A stretch of 24,633 bases of DNA from DATLBY01 sp035526665 (GCA_035526665.1 DATLBY010000175.1:1-24633); one strand, 5' to 3'; positions 1 through 8,388 are shown, counted from the first letter of the stretch. Notes: a model not told the origin generated them from the sequence alone. Program-made: numbers and translations.

Positions 1-9
1 AAGCTATTT

Positions 10-59
10 GAATGACCGATCACCGGAACCCGACATATTTTTACCTTGCCGGTTCATTC
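10..59 (-). terminator. Imperfect hairpin after the formate dehydrogenase operon
   Basis: Arms at 10-15 (GAATGA) and 54-59 (TCATTC) pair, and continue as 22-26 (ACCGG) with 49-53 (CCGGT). This gives an 11-bp stem with a six-base bulge (16-21) and a 22-base loop. It begins a few bases past the NrfD stop, where a terminator or mRNA 3' end would be expected. There is no clear U-tract, so a classical intrinsic terminator is not proven. Confidence 0.3.
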
Positions 60-64
60 CGAAA

Positions 65-1051
65 TCACAAGTTCGCCAAGCAAGACATCCCGAGGCACGC
101 ACATAATTGCTCTTTGCACCACTGCTTGCTTGTGCTCGCGCGGCTCGCATAACGGGCCGCCTCGGGATCGTCCGCCGATACCGGGCCGGAATGGACAATG
201 GCCCACTTCAAGCAGAAGCCGCCAGCCAGCGAGCAAACGGAGCTGAGAAGGCTCAGCGATCTCTGTCGCTTGGGCAGGCGGCGAGACGCCATGTGTATTG
301 CGAGAGGCAGCACAATCCCCAGCCCCATTGCGCCGATCCAAATGTGCTTCGCATAGCGGCCCCTGGTTAGCGGTTCAGCGGCCCGGCCCGAGGATGCCAG
401 GTAAGCCCCCGTGAGCGCCCCTTCGCAGATTTTTGCGATGATTTCAAAACTCTGAAGCGGAGCATGATCTCCGGCATCCGTTTGCAGGCCGATGACCAGC
501 GCGATGGCACTGGCGGCGGTACTGAGCGAACTGCACGCGAGCAGCCCACCAAGATACGGGCTTTGGGACCACACGGGCGTGCTGGTGGCCGATAGCAGTA
601 CGCCCGGATAGCTCACCATGGTGAAGGCAAACGGCAGGCCGAGCATCTCCACTGCGGACCAGCGCTGCAGCGCGCGTGAAGAGTCCCTGCGGCCATAGAG
701 CAGTTGATCGAAGGCCAGCAGCGCCACAGGCACGCTGTACCCCATCAGCGCCCAGGCTCCCGTATTCATCGGCGAGGAGCGCTTCCACACGCGCAGCATA
801 TGGTGAAACCGCGCGGGCCGCCCCAGATCGGCAATCAGCAGAGGAGGACAGGGCAGCAGTGTTGCGAGGGAAAGATATCGCACGGAACGCTGCAGCCCGC
901 GATTGCGGTTTCGTCCGAAGAGGCGAGCCATCGCGCTCAGAATGAAGGCTCCGGAGCTGATGCCTTCCAAAAAGAAGTACCAGGCGATCTCCCAGCGCCA
1001 GAGAGGGCGCTTCAGCATGGGAATGCCGTAGTAGCCCTGGTTATCCGCCAT
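65..1051 (-). CDS. NrfD/PsrC-type membrane subunit of formate dehydrogenase
   Basis: This is a polytopic membrane protein of the NrfD/polysulfide reductase PsrC family (328 aa), the quinone-reacting anchor of molybdopterin oxidoreductase complexes. The N-terminal part has the family pattern: WRWEIAWYFFLEGISSGAFI in the first helix, then a loop with DLGRP and the sequence FHHMLRV. Roughly eight hydrophobic segments follow. It is the last gene of the operon and overlaps the ferredoxin-subunit gene. I chose ATG 1051 because GGAG lies 8 bases upstream; a GTG at 1060 would add three residues. The membrane partner is NrfD-like rather than the cytochrome b (FdnI) of E. coli formate dehydrogenase N. 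The last 20 residues carry four cysteines (312, 317, 319, 324) after a family-typical end near SADDPEA, which may be a frameshifted or extended tail. The family call is firm; the formate link comes from its neighbours. Confidence 0.85.
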   Translation of the reverse strand: MADNQGYYGIPMLKRPLWRWEIAWYFFLEGISSGAFILSAMARLFGRNRNRGLQRSVRYLSLATLLPCPPLLIADLGRPARFHHMLRVWKRSSPMNTGAWALMGYSVPVALLAFDQLLYGRRDSSRALQRWSAVEMLGLPFAFTMVSYPGVLLSATSTPVWSQSPYLGGLLACSSLSTAASAIALVIGLQTDAGDHAPLQSFEIIAKICEGALTGAYLASSGRAAEPLTRGRYAKHIWIGAMGLGIVLPLAIHMASRRLPKRQRSLSLLSSVCSLAGGFCLKWAIVHSGPVSADDPEAARYASRASTSKQWCKEQLCACLGMSCLANL

Positions 1052-1874
1052 CCGCGTCACTCCGATCCCCCGCAGCGAGCAGCATGGCCGAAGCTACCGC
1101 CAAGCCAATGGCGGTAGCAAAACTCACCAGATAGTTGGTCTTCAAATGAGCGGACGGCCTACGCGGGGCATCGGGAAGATTATAGACCGAGGGCTGGTCT
1201 TTCAGGAGGAAAAACGAGTTCAAAGCGCTATATTCGCCCGCGGGCTCCGCGCCATAGAGGTAGGCATCCCCTTCCCCGCGCGCATGCAGTTGCTCCACCC
1301 GGGCCTTGGCGCGTTCTCTCAGCTCTTCTATCGGGCCGAACTGAATAGAGGCCGTGGGACACGCTTTGGCGCAGGCCGGCTGCATCCCGTCCTTCTGGCG
1401 GTCGTAGCAGAGCGTGCATTTGTGCGCGCGTCCGTCCGAACGGTTGCGATCGAGCACGCCGAAAGGACAGGCGGCGACGCAGTATCCGCACCCATTGCAG
1501 ATATCCTGCTGCACGTACACGTTGCCGAATTCGTTATAGAGGATGGAGCCGGTGGGACAGGCCTCCTCGCAGGGAGCCTGCGCGCAGTGCTTGCAGACAT
1601 CGCTCATCATTAGCCAGCGGTTAGCGTGCGCGCCGCTGTCAAACTGCTCCACGAAAGCCACGTGCCGCCAGGATGTGTCCGACAGCATGCTGGTGTTGTC
1701 GTAGCTGTTGCCGGTCCAATGGAAACCATCCGCGGGCAGCTGATTCCACTGCTTGCAGGCTACTTCGCAGGCCTTGCATCCGATGCACAGCGTGGTATCG
1801 GTGAAGAAGCCTGTCTCCGGCTGCGCGGCGGGCGGCGCAGGTCTCTCGAATGCGCTCAGCAGGACGTCGATCAT
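1041..1874 (-). CDS. Formate dehydrogenase iron-sulfur (beta) subunit, FdnH-like
   Basis: This is the electron-transfer subunit (277 aa) that carries four [4Fe-4S] clusters between the molybdenum subunit and the membrane partner. Four cysteine groups are visible: CIGCKACEVAC (residues 30-40), CKHCAQAPCEEAC, CNGCGYCVAAC and CTLC followed by PACAKAC, the FdnH/FdoH arrangement. A single hydrophobic segment near the C-terminus (YLVSFATAIGLAVASAMLL) matches the membrane anchor of FdnH. The ATG at 1874 overlaps the TGA of the catalytic gene as ATGA (1871-1874), so I prefer it to the longer frame from 1937, which would run 64 bases into the upstream gene. At its 3' end it overlaps the NrfD gene, with stop TAA at 1041-1043. 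The tight overlaps argue for coupled translation of equimolar subunits. Confidence 0.93.
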   Translation of the reverse strand: MIDVLLSAFERPAPPAAQPETGFFTDTTLCIGCKACEVACKQWNQLPADGFHWTGNSYDNTSMLSDTSWRHVAFVEQFDSGAHANRWLMMSDVCKHCAQAPCEEACPTGSILYNEFGNVYVQQDICNGCGYCVAACPFGVLDRNRSDGRAHKCTLCYDRQKDGMQPACAKACPTASIQFGPIEELRERAKARVEQLHARGEGDAYLYGAEPAGEYSALNSFFLLKDQPSVYNLPDAPRRPSAHLKTNYLVSFATAIGLAVASAMLLAAGDRSDADGG

Positions 1875-4800
1875 AGGACCTGCCCCTCGGGCTGATTCGA
1901 ATCCGGAGTGTCCGGCGCACGTTCGCGGGTGGGCCATGCCGCCATGGGAAGCGGCGGATCGGTGCGCGTATCCTCCAGCCGGCCGGCGCGGACTTCGCAG
2001 GTGAACGCCTTCGCCTCATGCATGCTCACGTTCGGATCCGCCACGACCGAGGTCAGATCGTTGGCGATGGAGCCCACGGTCTCGCCCGCGAATCCCCAGT
2101 GGAACGGGATTGCAATCTGATGCAGCGTCCGGCCATCCACGGTCAGCGGCCGGAGCCGCCGGGTGACCATCGCCTTGCCTTCAATCGCAGCACGGCAGTT
2201 CCACGCCACCATCCAACTCCCATGTTGGATGTTTCTTTCGGCCGCAAGCTCCGGACTGAGCTCGATGAACATCTCGGGCTGCAGTTCGTTCAGCCAACTA
2301 TTGAAGCGGCTCATCGGCCCGCTGAGGTAATGTTCGGTCAGCCGGGCGGTGGTGGCTACTACGGGATAACGCGGGTCCAACAGATCCGCGATCGGATTCA
2401 TGAGATCGCCGTAGCGCTCCACCATGGGGTTCTCCTGCTGGCTATACAGGAGGTTTCGCACCGGCGATTCCACGGGCTCATAGTGAGTGGGCAGTGGTCC
2501 ATCCTTGGTTCCGGCAGGAGCATACAGCCAGCCCTTGCCGTCGGGTTTCATGATGAACGGCGAGTCGCCGGCGATGGAGGCCATGCCGGTCGATCCCGGG
2601 GGCGGGCGGTAGGACGGCGGCTTATCCGGCTCGAAATCAGGCTCGTCGAGTCCTGTCCACTTCCGCAGTTTCTCGTCCCACCAGATGTACTTCTTGCGAT
2701 CGGACCAGGGATTGCCTTCCGGGTCGGCCGAGGCGCGATTGTACAGCATCCGGCGATTGTGAGGCCAGGCAAAACCCCATTCCGGTTCCGTCAGGTTACC
2801 GGGAGTCCGCTTGCGCTGGCGCGCGCGATTCCTTCCCTCTTCCGGAAAGACGCCGCTATAAATCCAACAGCCGCAGGCGGTGCTGCCATCCTCTTTGAGA
2901 TCGCTGAATCCGCTCACCAGCTTGCCATCGGCTACCGTGTAGCCATTGATCTCGCGCAGCACGCGCTCCGCGTCGGGCTCGCCGTGAATACGGCTGCGGG
3001 CTCCTCCGGGAAGGATCTCGGGCTGGCGATACTCGTAGTTCCAGGTGAGATTCAACAGCCCCTGATCGCGCAGCTCTTTCGAGCCGGCATAGAGCTGCTT
3101 CAAGCGTTTGCCCAAGTGATATACGAACCACAAATCCGAACGGCAATCCTGGGGCGGATCGATGGCCTTATCGTGCCACTGGAGTAATCGCTGGGTATTG
3201 GTGAAGCTGCCTTGTTTTTCGGATGACGCGGCCGCCGGGATGAAGAACACTTCGGTTTTGACGGTACCGGGATCGGGATGCTCCGGACCCTTGTACCAGA
3301 AGCAGGCGCTCTCAATTTCGAACCAGTCCCGCACCACGAGCCAGTCCAGATTTCGCAGCGCCTTGCGATTGATTCCGGCATTGGGCGCGCCGCCGGCCGG
3401 ATTCTGACCGAAGAGAAACAGGCCCTTCACTTTGCCATCCGCCATCCGCATAAACGTGGGAAGCTGCGAGTAGTTGTCATCGATGCGCGGCACCCACTGG
3501 TAGCCCCACTCGTTCTCCGCGGTGGCCGCCGTTCCATACCAGGCCTTTAGCAGACTCACCATGAATTTATGGAAATTCGCCCAGTAGCCGTGGGGCACTT
3601 GCTCCTGTTCCAGATACTCACGGAGCGAATTATGGTTGCGGATTGCGGCGGGCTGCGGGATATACCCGGGGAGCAGATCGTAGAGCGTGGGAACATCGGT
3701 GGATCCCTGGATGCTGGCATGTCCGCGCATGGCCATAATGCCGCCACCAGGCCTCCCCATGTTGCCCAGCAGGAGTTGCAGAATGCCGGCCGCGCGAATG
3801 ATCTGCACGCCGGTGCTGTGCTGCGTCCATCCCACCGCATACACGATCGCCGTGGTGCGCTCCCGCCCTGAGTTTTGGCACACGGCTTCGGCAACTTCCA
3901 GGAATTCCTGCTGCGTACAGCCGCAGATGGAGGCCACCATCTCCGGCGTGTACCTCTTGTAATGGCTGCGCAGAATGTTCATGACACAGCGAGGATCGGC
4001 GAGGCTGGGGTCCGAGGGCGGCTGTGGATTTTGGATGAAGCCCAAGCGCTCACTGAAGGATTCGACCTTGATCTCGGGCGGCGTCTGCGTCTTCGGTGTG
4101 CTGGGCTCATCCTGGTAATGCCAGCCCTTCCGCTCAGGGTCGTAGTCCCGCTTCGCCGCGTCGAAGCCGCCGAACAGGCCATCCAATTCGTCCGTATCCA
4201 CGAACTGATCCGATACCAGCGTGGCGGCGTTGGTATACGCCAGCACATACTCGCGAAACCAGCGCTCATTCTCGAGTACGTAATTGATAAGTCCGCCCAA
4301 AAATGCAATGTCGCTACCGGCGCGAATTGGGACGTACTGGCTGCACATGGCGGAGGTGCGGGTAAAGTGCGGATCCACGTGAATCAACTTCGCTCCGCGT
4401 TCGCGGGCCTTTATGGGAAAACGGAAGCCGACCGGGTGGGCCTCGGCCATATTGGACCCCATGATCAGAATGCAGTCGCTGTTCTGCAGGTCCTGCTGAT
4501 ATCCGGTGGCGGCGCCTCGGCCAAACGACGTGCCCAGACCGGGCACGGATGCGCTGTGTCAAATACGGGCCTGATTTTCGATGGCGACGATGCCGAGGCC
4601 GCCGTTGAAGAGCTTCTTGATGAGGTAGTTCTCTTCGTTGTCCATGGTGGCTCCGCCGAGCGAGGCGATGGTGGTCACATGGTTCAACACTGTATCGTCC
4701 TTCTTTTCGACGAAGTCCGCGTCCCTGGTGTTCTTCAGCTTCTCCGCGATCCGGTCCATCGCCCAATCGAGGGGCTTTTCCTCCCAGCGATGCGAGTAGG

Positions 4801-5116
4801 GCGCGCGATAGAGGACCTTCTGAATGCGGTGCGGATTCTCCGCCAGCTGAAACGTATTCGCGCCTTTCGGACACAATGTCCCCTCATTGATCGGGCTGTC
4901 GGGGTTGCCTTCGATGTCAATGATCCGGCCGCCCTTGGTGTAGATTAACTGACCGCAGCCGACGGCGCAGTAGGGGCAGACGCTGGCGGTGACTTCAGCG
5001 CCGCGCAGCCGGGATCCTTTGGCCACCGACGGCGGGCTGAACGGCTGATTCTCCACGGCACGCTCGGGGGATCTTCCCATGGAGTTCGTCCGCAGCGTGT
5101 GTCGGAACAGGCTCAT
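1871..5116 (-). CDS. Selenocysteine-containing formate dehydrogenase catalytic subunit, FdnG-like
   Basis: This is the molybdopterin (bis-MGD) subunit that oxidises formate to CO2. It reads as one 1081-residue protein if the in-frame TGA at 4559-4561 is decoded as selenocysteine at residue 186. The context around the TGA is NQARI-U-HSASVPGLGTSFGRG, which matches E. coli FdnG NQARV-U-HGPTVASLAPTFGRG. Homology continues without a break on both sides. An N-terminal [4Fe-4S] motif is present (Cys47, 50, 54, 82, then PKG). The second part has EAHPVGFR, GWTQH, LLLGNMGRPGGG, RGHASIQGSTD, HNRRMLYNRASADP and a C-terminal RLTEHY domain. The ATG at 5116 has a strong ribosome site (AGGAGA). No twin-arginine signal is visible in the first 46 residues, unlike E. 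coli FdnG, so cytoplasmic location is possible. A conventional gene caller would break this into a 185-residue fragment and an 891-residue fragment. Confidence 0.93.
4529..4561 (-). promoter_or_regulatory. Bacterial SECIS element with selenocysteine UGA codon
   Basis: The UGA codon is 4561-4559 on the minus strand. Counting its U as base 1, bases 15-21 (CGUGCCC) pair perfectly with bases 27-33 (GGGCACG) around a five-base loop GGUCU (bases 22-26). From memory of E. coli fdhF, the SelB-contacted loop GGUCU starts at the same position, base 22 after the UGA. Loop identity, spacing and coding context agree, so the assignment is strong. The bulged U of the E. coli element is not obvious here. Confidence 0.9.
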
Positions 5117-5187
5117 CGTTGTTCTCCTCTTGATGGATGCCGCAGTGGATGGAGTGCGGTCGGGAGTAACGGTAATTGGGAGGTTAA

Positions 5188-5238
5188 ATGAAGTGCCGAT
5201 CGCATCAATTGGCTAACATTGCGGTAAACTACAGTTAG
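5188..5238 (+). other. Possible 16-codon leader ORF before the Cys-rich lipoprotein
   Basis: An ATG at 5188 follows a good ribosome site (GGGAGG, 5178-5183) and opens a 16-codon frame ending in TAG at 5236-5238. The next gene's GTG start at 5242 is in the same frame, three bases later, and has no good ribosome site of its own. This could be a leader peptide with reinitiation, an amber-disrupted original start, or chance. The surrounding gap (5117-5241) separates divergent operons and must hold their promoters; I see no convincing -35/-10 pair. An AACT-AC-AGTT palindrome lies at 5227-5236. Confidence 0.25.
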
Positions 5239-5241
5239 AAA

Positions 5242-5616
5242 GTGTTCTTTCTCGCCCACAGATCGGGCTTTGCGGTGCTCCTCGCCGCGATACTTGCGCT
5301 TGGCGGCTGCTTGCCGTGCCAGAAGCTTTTCGCCGGCGAACCAACCACAAAGAAGTGCTGCAATGCCAAAGGCGAATGTCAGAAGCCCGGATCCAGCACT
5401 CCGGCTAAAAAAGTCTGCAATCTGCAGTTGACGTCCGCTCAATCTGAACCCCAGCAGCCGTTCCATCATCAGGCAGATGGCCAACGGCCGCGAACAATGG
5501 AATTTCGGGATACCTACTCCCCGGCCTCCAATTCCGACGTCGAGAAGGCAGATACCGGCGGCTTTGACTCTTCTCCTCCGCCACTTTTCCTACTGCACCT
5601 TTCCCTCCTGATCTGA
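5242..5616 (+). CDS. Small Cys-rich exported protein/lipoprotein at head of metal efflux operon
   Basis: This is a 124-residue protein of unknown function. It has an N-terminal hydrophobic segment (FAVLLAAILALGG, residues 10-22) followed by Cys23 in a lipobox-like ALGGC, so a lipoprotein is likely. The mature part has further cysteines (26, 39, 40, 46, 59), including a KKCCNAKGEC cluster that could bind metal. It ends in a short hydrophobic tail (SPPPLFLLHLSLLI). I recall similar small proteins with a Cys-Cys cluster and a comparable SPP-hydrophobic ending upstream of CusCBA-type operons in Acidobacteria, but I cannot check that here. GTG start. It lies 82 bases upstream of the outer-membrane efflux gene on the same strand, suggesting a role in metal sensing or periplasmic metal handling. 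An opposite-strand frame covers the same bases but looks like a shadow. Confidence 0.6.
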   Translation: MFFLAHRSGFAVLLAAILALGGCLPCQKLFAGEPTTKKCCNAKGECQKPGSSTPAKKVCNLQLTSAQSEPQQPFHHQADGQRPRTMEFRDTYSPASNSDVEKADTGGFDSSPPPLFLLHLSLLI

Positions 5617-5698
5617 TCAGCCACTCCTAACGCTGCGCATTCGTATCTTCCGGCTCGCGGTTTCGCGCGGGCATTCGGTTGCACCAGGAGTAAACCAA

Positions 5699-6952
5699 GT
5701 GTTTCTATTACGGACTTTTTTCGTACCGCTGCTGTGCGCAGTGGCGGCGCCTGCGATCGCACAAAATGAGATCCATCTCGAGCAGCTTCTGATTGAGGCT
5801 CGCGATAGCAATCCGGAGATCCAGGCGGCACAAAAGCGCTACGAGGCGGCGAAGCAGCGCCCGAACCAGGAGAGCAGTCTTCCCGATCCGATGTTTTCCC
5901 CCGGGTATGCGAGCAGTGGCGCACCCTGGCCGGGAGCGCGGCTGGGTACGGAACCGACCAGCAACATCGGCTTCATGCTATCCCAGGCGATCCCCGGTCC
6001 AGGCAAGCGCCGCTTACGGGGCGAGATTGCCGCCAAGGAGGCCGACAGCGAGTTTCAACAGTACGAAGCTGTCCGGCTGAACGTGGCCGCGCGCGTGAAG
6101 CAGGTTTTTCACCGGCTGCATCACACCCATGTCGCCATAGAACTCATGGGTCGGGGCAAAGATCTGCTCACCCGCTTTCTACGGATCTCGGAGGCACGCT
6201 ATTCCGCGGGAAAAGGGATGCAGGCCGACATCTTCCGCGCGCAGACGCAACTCTCGCTACTGGAGACGCGGATTCTCCGGATGAAGCTGGACCAGCGCGC
6301 GGCAGAAGCCGAGTTGAACAGCCTGCTCAATCGACGCGCCGGCTCCCCGCTGGGAGTACCCACACGCGATGCTGTCCAGCCGATGCGCGGCAGCGTGGAA
6401 GAGATTACCGCGTCCGCGCTCGCCCAATCGCCACGGATCCGGCGCGACGAACAGATGATCCAGAAGAACGAACTCAGTATGAACCTGGCGCGCAAGCAGC
6501 TGCGACCGGACTACACCATCGCGGCCGGCTACTTCAACATGGGGCGCATGCCGGATATGTTCCAGTTCCGGGTGGATATTCCCCTGCCGGTTTACTCGGG
6601 ACGCAAGCAGATCCCGGCGATCCACGAGCAGGCTCATCGCCTGAGCGAATCCCGCCAGAATTACGAAGCAGCGCGGCAGGACCTGCAGTTCCGTATCCGG
6701 GACGCGTATGCGCAGGCAGAAACATCCTTTCAACTGATGACGCTGTATCAGGACACGGTGATACCGCAAGCAAAGCTGACAGCCGACTCATCGCTCACCG
6801 CCTACGAGACTGGCTCCGCCGATTTTCTAGCGGTGTTGACTAACCTGTCGAGCACCATCGATTACGAGGAGCGTTATCACGAGGAGATGCTCGCGTACTG
6901 GCTTGCCGTCATCAAGCTGGAAGAGCTGAGCGGCCTGACGCTGCTGCAGTGA
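5699..6952 (+). CDS. cusC: Outer membrane efflux protein, TolC/CusC family
   Basis: This is the outer-membrane channel of a tripartite heavy-metal RND pump (417 aa). A signal peptide is clear (hydrophobic residues 7-21, cleavage likely after AIA before QNE). The rest is the alpha-helical barrel type of the TolC family: LIEARDSNPEIQAAQKRYEAAKQ near the N-terminus and a repeated partner region (SALAQSPRIRRDEQMIQKNE) in the second half, reflecting the internal duplication of this family. Length is close to the usual 420-460. The GTG start at 5699 has CAGGAG (5685-5690) eight bases upstream. The stop overlaps the ribosome site of the adaptor gene, so the two are cotranscribed. The Cu/Ag assignment follows from the CusA-type pump downstream rather than from this protein itself. 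Confidence 0.88.
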   Translation: MFLLRTFFVPLLCAVAAPAIAQNEIHLEQLLIEARDSNPEIQAAQKRYEAAKQRPNQESSLPDPMFSPGYASSGAPWPGARLGTEPTSNIGFMLSQAIPGPGKRRLRGEIAAKEADSEFQQYEAVRLNVAARVKQVFHRLHHTHVAIELMGRGKDLLTRFLRISEARYSAGKGMQADIFRAQTQLSLLETRILRMKLDQRAAEAELNSLLNRRAGSPLGVPTRDAVQPMRGSVEEITASALAQSPRIRRDEQMIQKNELSMNLARKQLRPDYTIAAGYFNMGRMPDMFQFRVDIPLPVYSGRKQIPAIHEQAHRLSESRQNYEAARQDLQFRIRDAYAQAETSFQLMTLYQDTVIPQAKLTADSSLTAYETGSADFLAVLTNLSSTIDYEERYHEEMLAYWLAVIKLEELSGLTLLQ

Positions 6953-6963
6953 GGAGAACCGGC

Positions 6964-8388
6964 ATGAAGAAATTTATAGGCGCTGTTTTGATTATCGCTG
7001 GATTAGCCGCCGCGTTCCTCGCTGGACATGGCTATGGACGGTGGTATGCGAAAGGATCCAGCGGCGCATCGCAAAAGGGGGGGCGCAAGATTCTGTACTA
7101 CGTGGATGCAATGCATCCCTGGTACAAATCGGACAAACCGGGGATCGCTCCGGATTGCGGGATGAAGCTCGAGCCGGTTTATGCGGACGGGGGCACGCCC
7201 CCTGTTCCACAGGCTGAACGCAAGATTCTGCACTACCGCGATCCCAAGAATGCCGCCTACACATCGGACAAGCCGGGGATTAATCCGGAGACCGGGAACG
7301 ATCTGGAGCCGGTCTATGCCGAGAACGCCACGACGATGCCGGCCGGCTCGCTTCAGATTACGCCGGAGAGGCAACAGCTAATTGGAATTCGCTACGGGCA
7401 AGCGAGCTACGACTTCTCCACGCAGGAGTTCCGGTCGGTGGGGCGCGTGGCGGTAGATGAAACGAGAATAACGCGGGTTCACGCCCGGGTGGAAGGCTGG
7501 ATTGAACGGGTGCACGCGGATTTTGTAGGCCAGTTGATTACAAAGGGTCAGCCGCTGCTGACTCTCTACAGCCCCGAGCTGCTGGCAACGCAGCAGGAGC
7601 TGCTACTGGCGATACAGGCTCGGACGGTCATGAGCAATAGCAGCCTGCATGAGGCGCACAGCAACAGTGAGGCGCTGGTGGAAGCGGCGCGCCGCCGCCT
7701 GGAACTCTGGAATTTCAGCCGAGGGCAGATCGACACAGTGGAAAAAAGCGGGAAACCGATCCCGTCAGTGACTATTTTCGCTCCAGCCAGCGGCTTCATC
7801 ACGGCGCGGAATGCCTTTCCGGGACAAAAGATCGCTCCCGACACAGAACTCTATGCGCTTGCGGACTTGAGCCGGGTCTGGGTGATGGCGGATGTATTCG
7901 AATCCGACGCGCCGGCGGTGCGCGTGGGACTGCCGGCACTGGTTACTTCGCCAAACGATGGGTCGGTGCGCCTGCACGCGCGGGTGAACTATATCCAGCC
8001 GCAGGTGGATCCCGCGACGCGAACGCTGAAAGTAAGGCTGGAGCTGAACAATCCTGGGTACAAGTTAAAGCCGGATATGTTTCTGGACGTCACGTTTCAA
8101 GTTGCGGGAACGAAGATGCTGACCGTGCCGAGTGAAGCACTGCTGGACGCGGGCACCAGCCAGACTGTTTTTGTCGACCGCGGGAACGGTTTGCTGGAGC
8201 CCCGGCGGGTGGAGGCGGGACGGCGGATGGGTGACCGGGTGGAGATCCTGCGCGGGCTCTCGGCGAGTGAACGGATCGTCGTCTCCGGGACTTTTCTACT
8301 TAACTCCGAGAGTCAACTGAAGCCTGCGATGGCGGGGATGGGCCAAGGCGGCACGTCACCCGCACCGGCCGCGGATGTGCACAAATGA
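6964..8388 (+). CDS. cusB: CusB-like periplasmic adaptor with tandem heavy-metal-binding domains
   Basis: This is the membrane fusion protein (474 aa) linking the inner-membrane RND pump to the outer-membrane channel. An N-terminal membrane segment or signal (residues 4-21) is followed by a heavy-metal-binding domain at about 43-75 with the ligand pattern Met50-His51 ... Cys65-Gly-Met67 and the ending KLEPVY. A second copy at about 88-120 (DPKNAAYTSDKPG ... DLEPVY) is clearly homologous but has lost the Met, His and Cys ligands. The adaptor core follows: barrel-sandwich/lipoyl halves (VEGWIERVHADFVGQLITKG and TIFAPASGFITARNAFPGQKI), a helical hairpin and a beta-barrel. ATG 6964 is preferred over GTG 6949 because GAGGAGA (6951-6957) is its ribosome site. 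The stop overlaps the pump gene as ATGA. Confidence 0.9.
   Translation: MKKFIGAVLIIAGLAAAFLAGHGYGRWYAKGSSGASQKGGRKILYYVDAMHPWYKSDKPGIAPDCGMKLEPVYADGGTPPVPQAERKILHYRDPKNAAYTSDKPGINPETGNDLEPVYAENATTMPAGSLQITPERQQLIGIRYGQASYDFSTQEFRSVGRVAVDETRITRVHARVEGWIERVHADFVGQLITKGQPLLTLYSPELLATQQELLLAIQARTVMSNSSLHEAHSNSEALVEAARRRLELWNFSRGQIDTVEKSGKPIPSVTIFAPASGFITARNAFPGQKIAPDTELYALADLSRVWVMADVFESDAPAVRVGLPALVTSPNDGSVRLHARVNYIQPQVDPATRTLKVRLELNNPGYKLKPDMFLDVTFQVAGTKMLTVPSEALLDAGTSQTVFVDRGNGLLEPRRVEAGRRMGDRVEILRGLSASERIVVSGTFLLNSESQLKPAMAGMGQGGTSPAPAADVHK

Noticed and set aside
2018..3187. 389-codon plus-strand frame opposite the formate dehydrogenase gene
   Set aside because: It is a high-GC shadow frame of a strongly conserved gene, with no domain of its own.
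4559..4561. Reading the TGA as a nonsense mutation or frameshift that makes fdnG a pseudogene
   Set aside because: It falls exactly at the Sec position, with a matching SECIS hairpin and intact downstream homology.
3875..4948. 357-codon plus-strand frame opposite the formate dehydrogenase gene
   Set aside because: Shadow frame; Val/Arg/Gly-rich without motifs, while the opposite strand is unmistakable FdnG.
5113..5484. 123-codon opposite-strand frame overlapping the Cys-rich lipoprotein gene
   Set aside because: It has no recognisable domain, and the plus-strand frame has a signal peptide, Cys cluster and operon context. Its stop overlapping the fdnG start is noted but seems to be chance.
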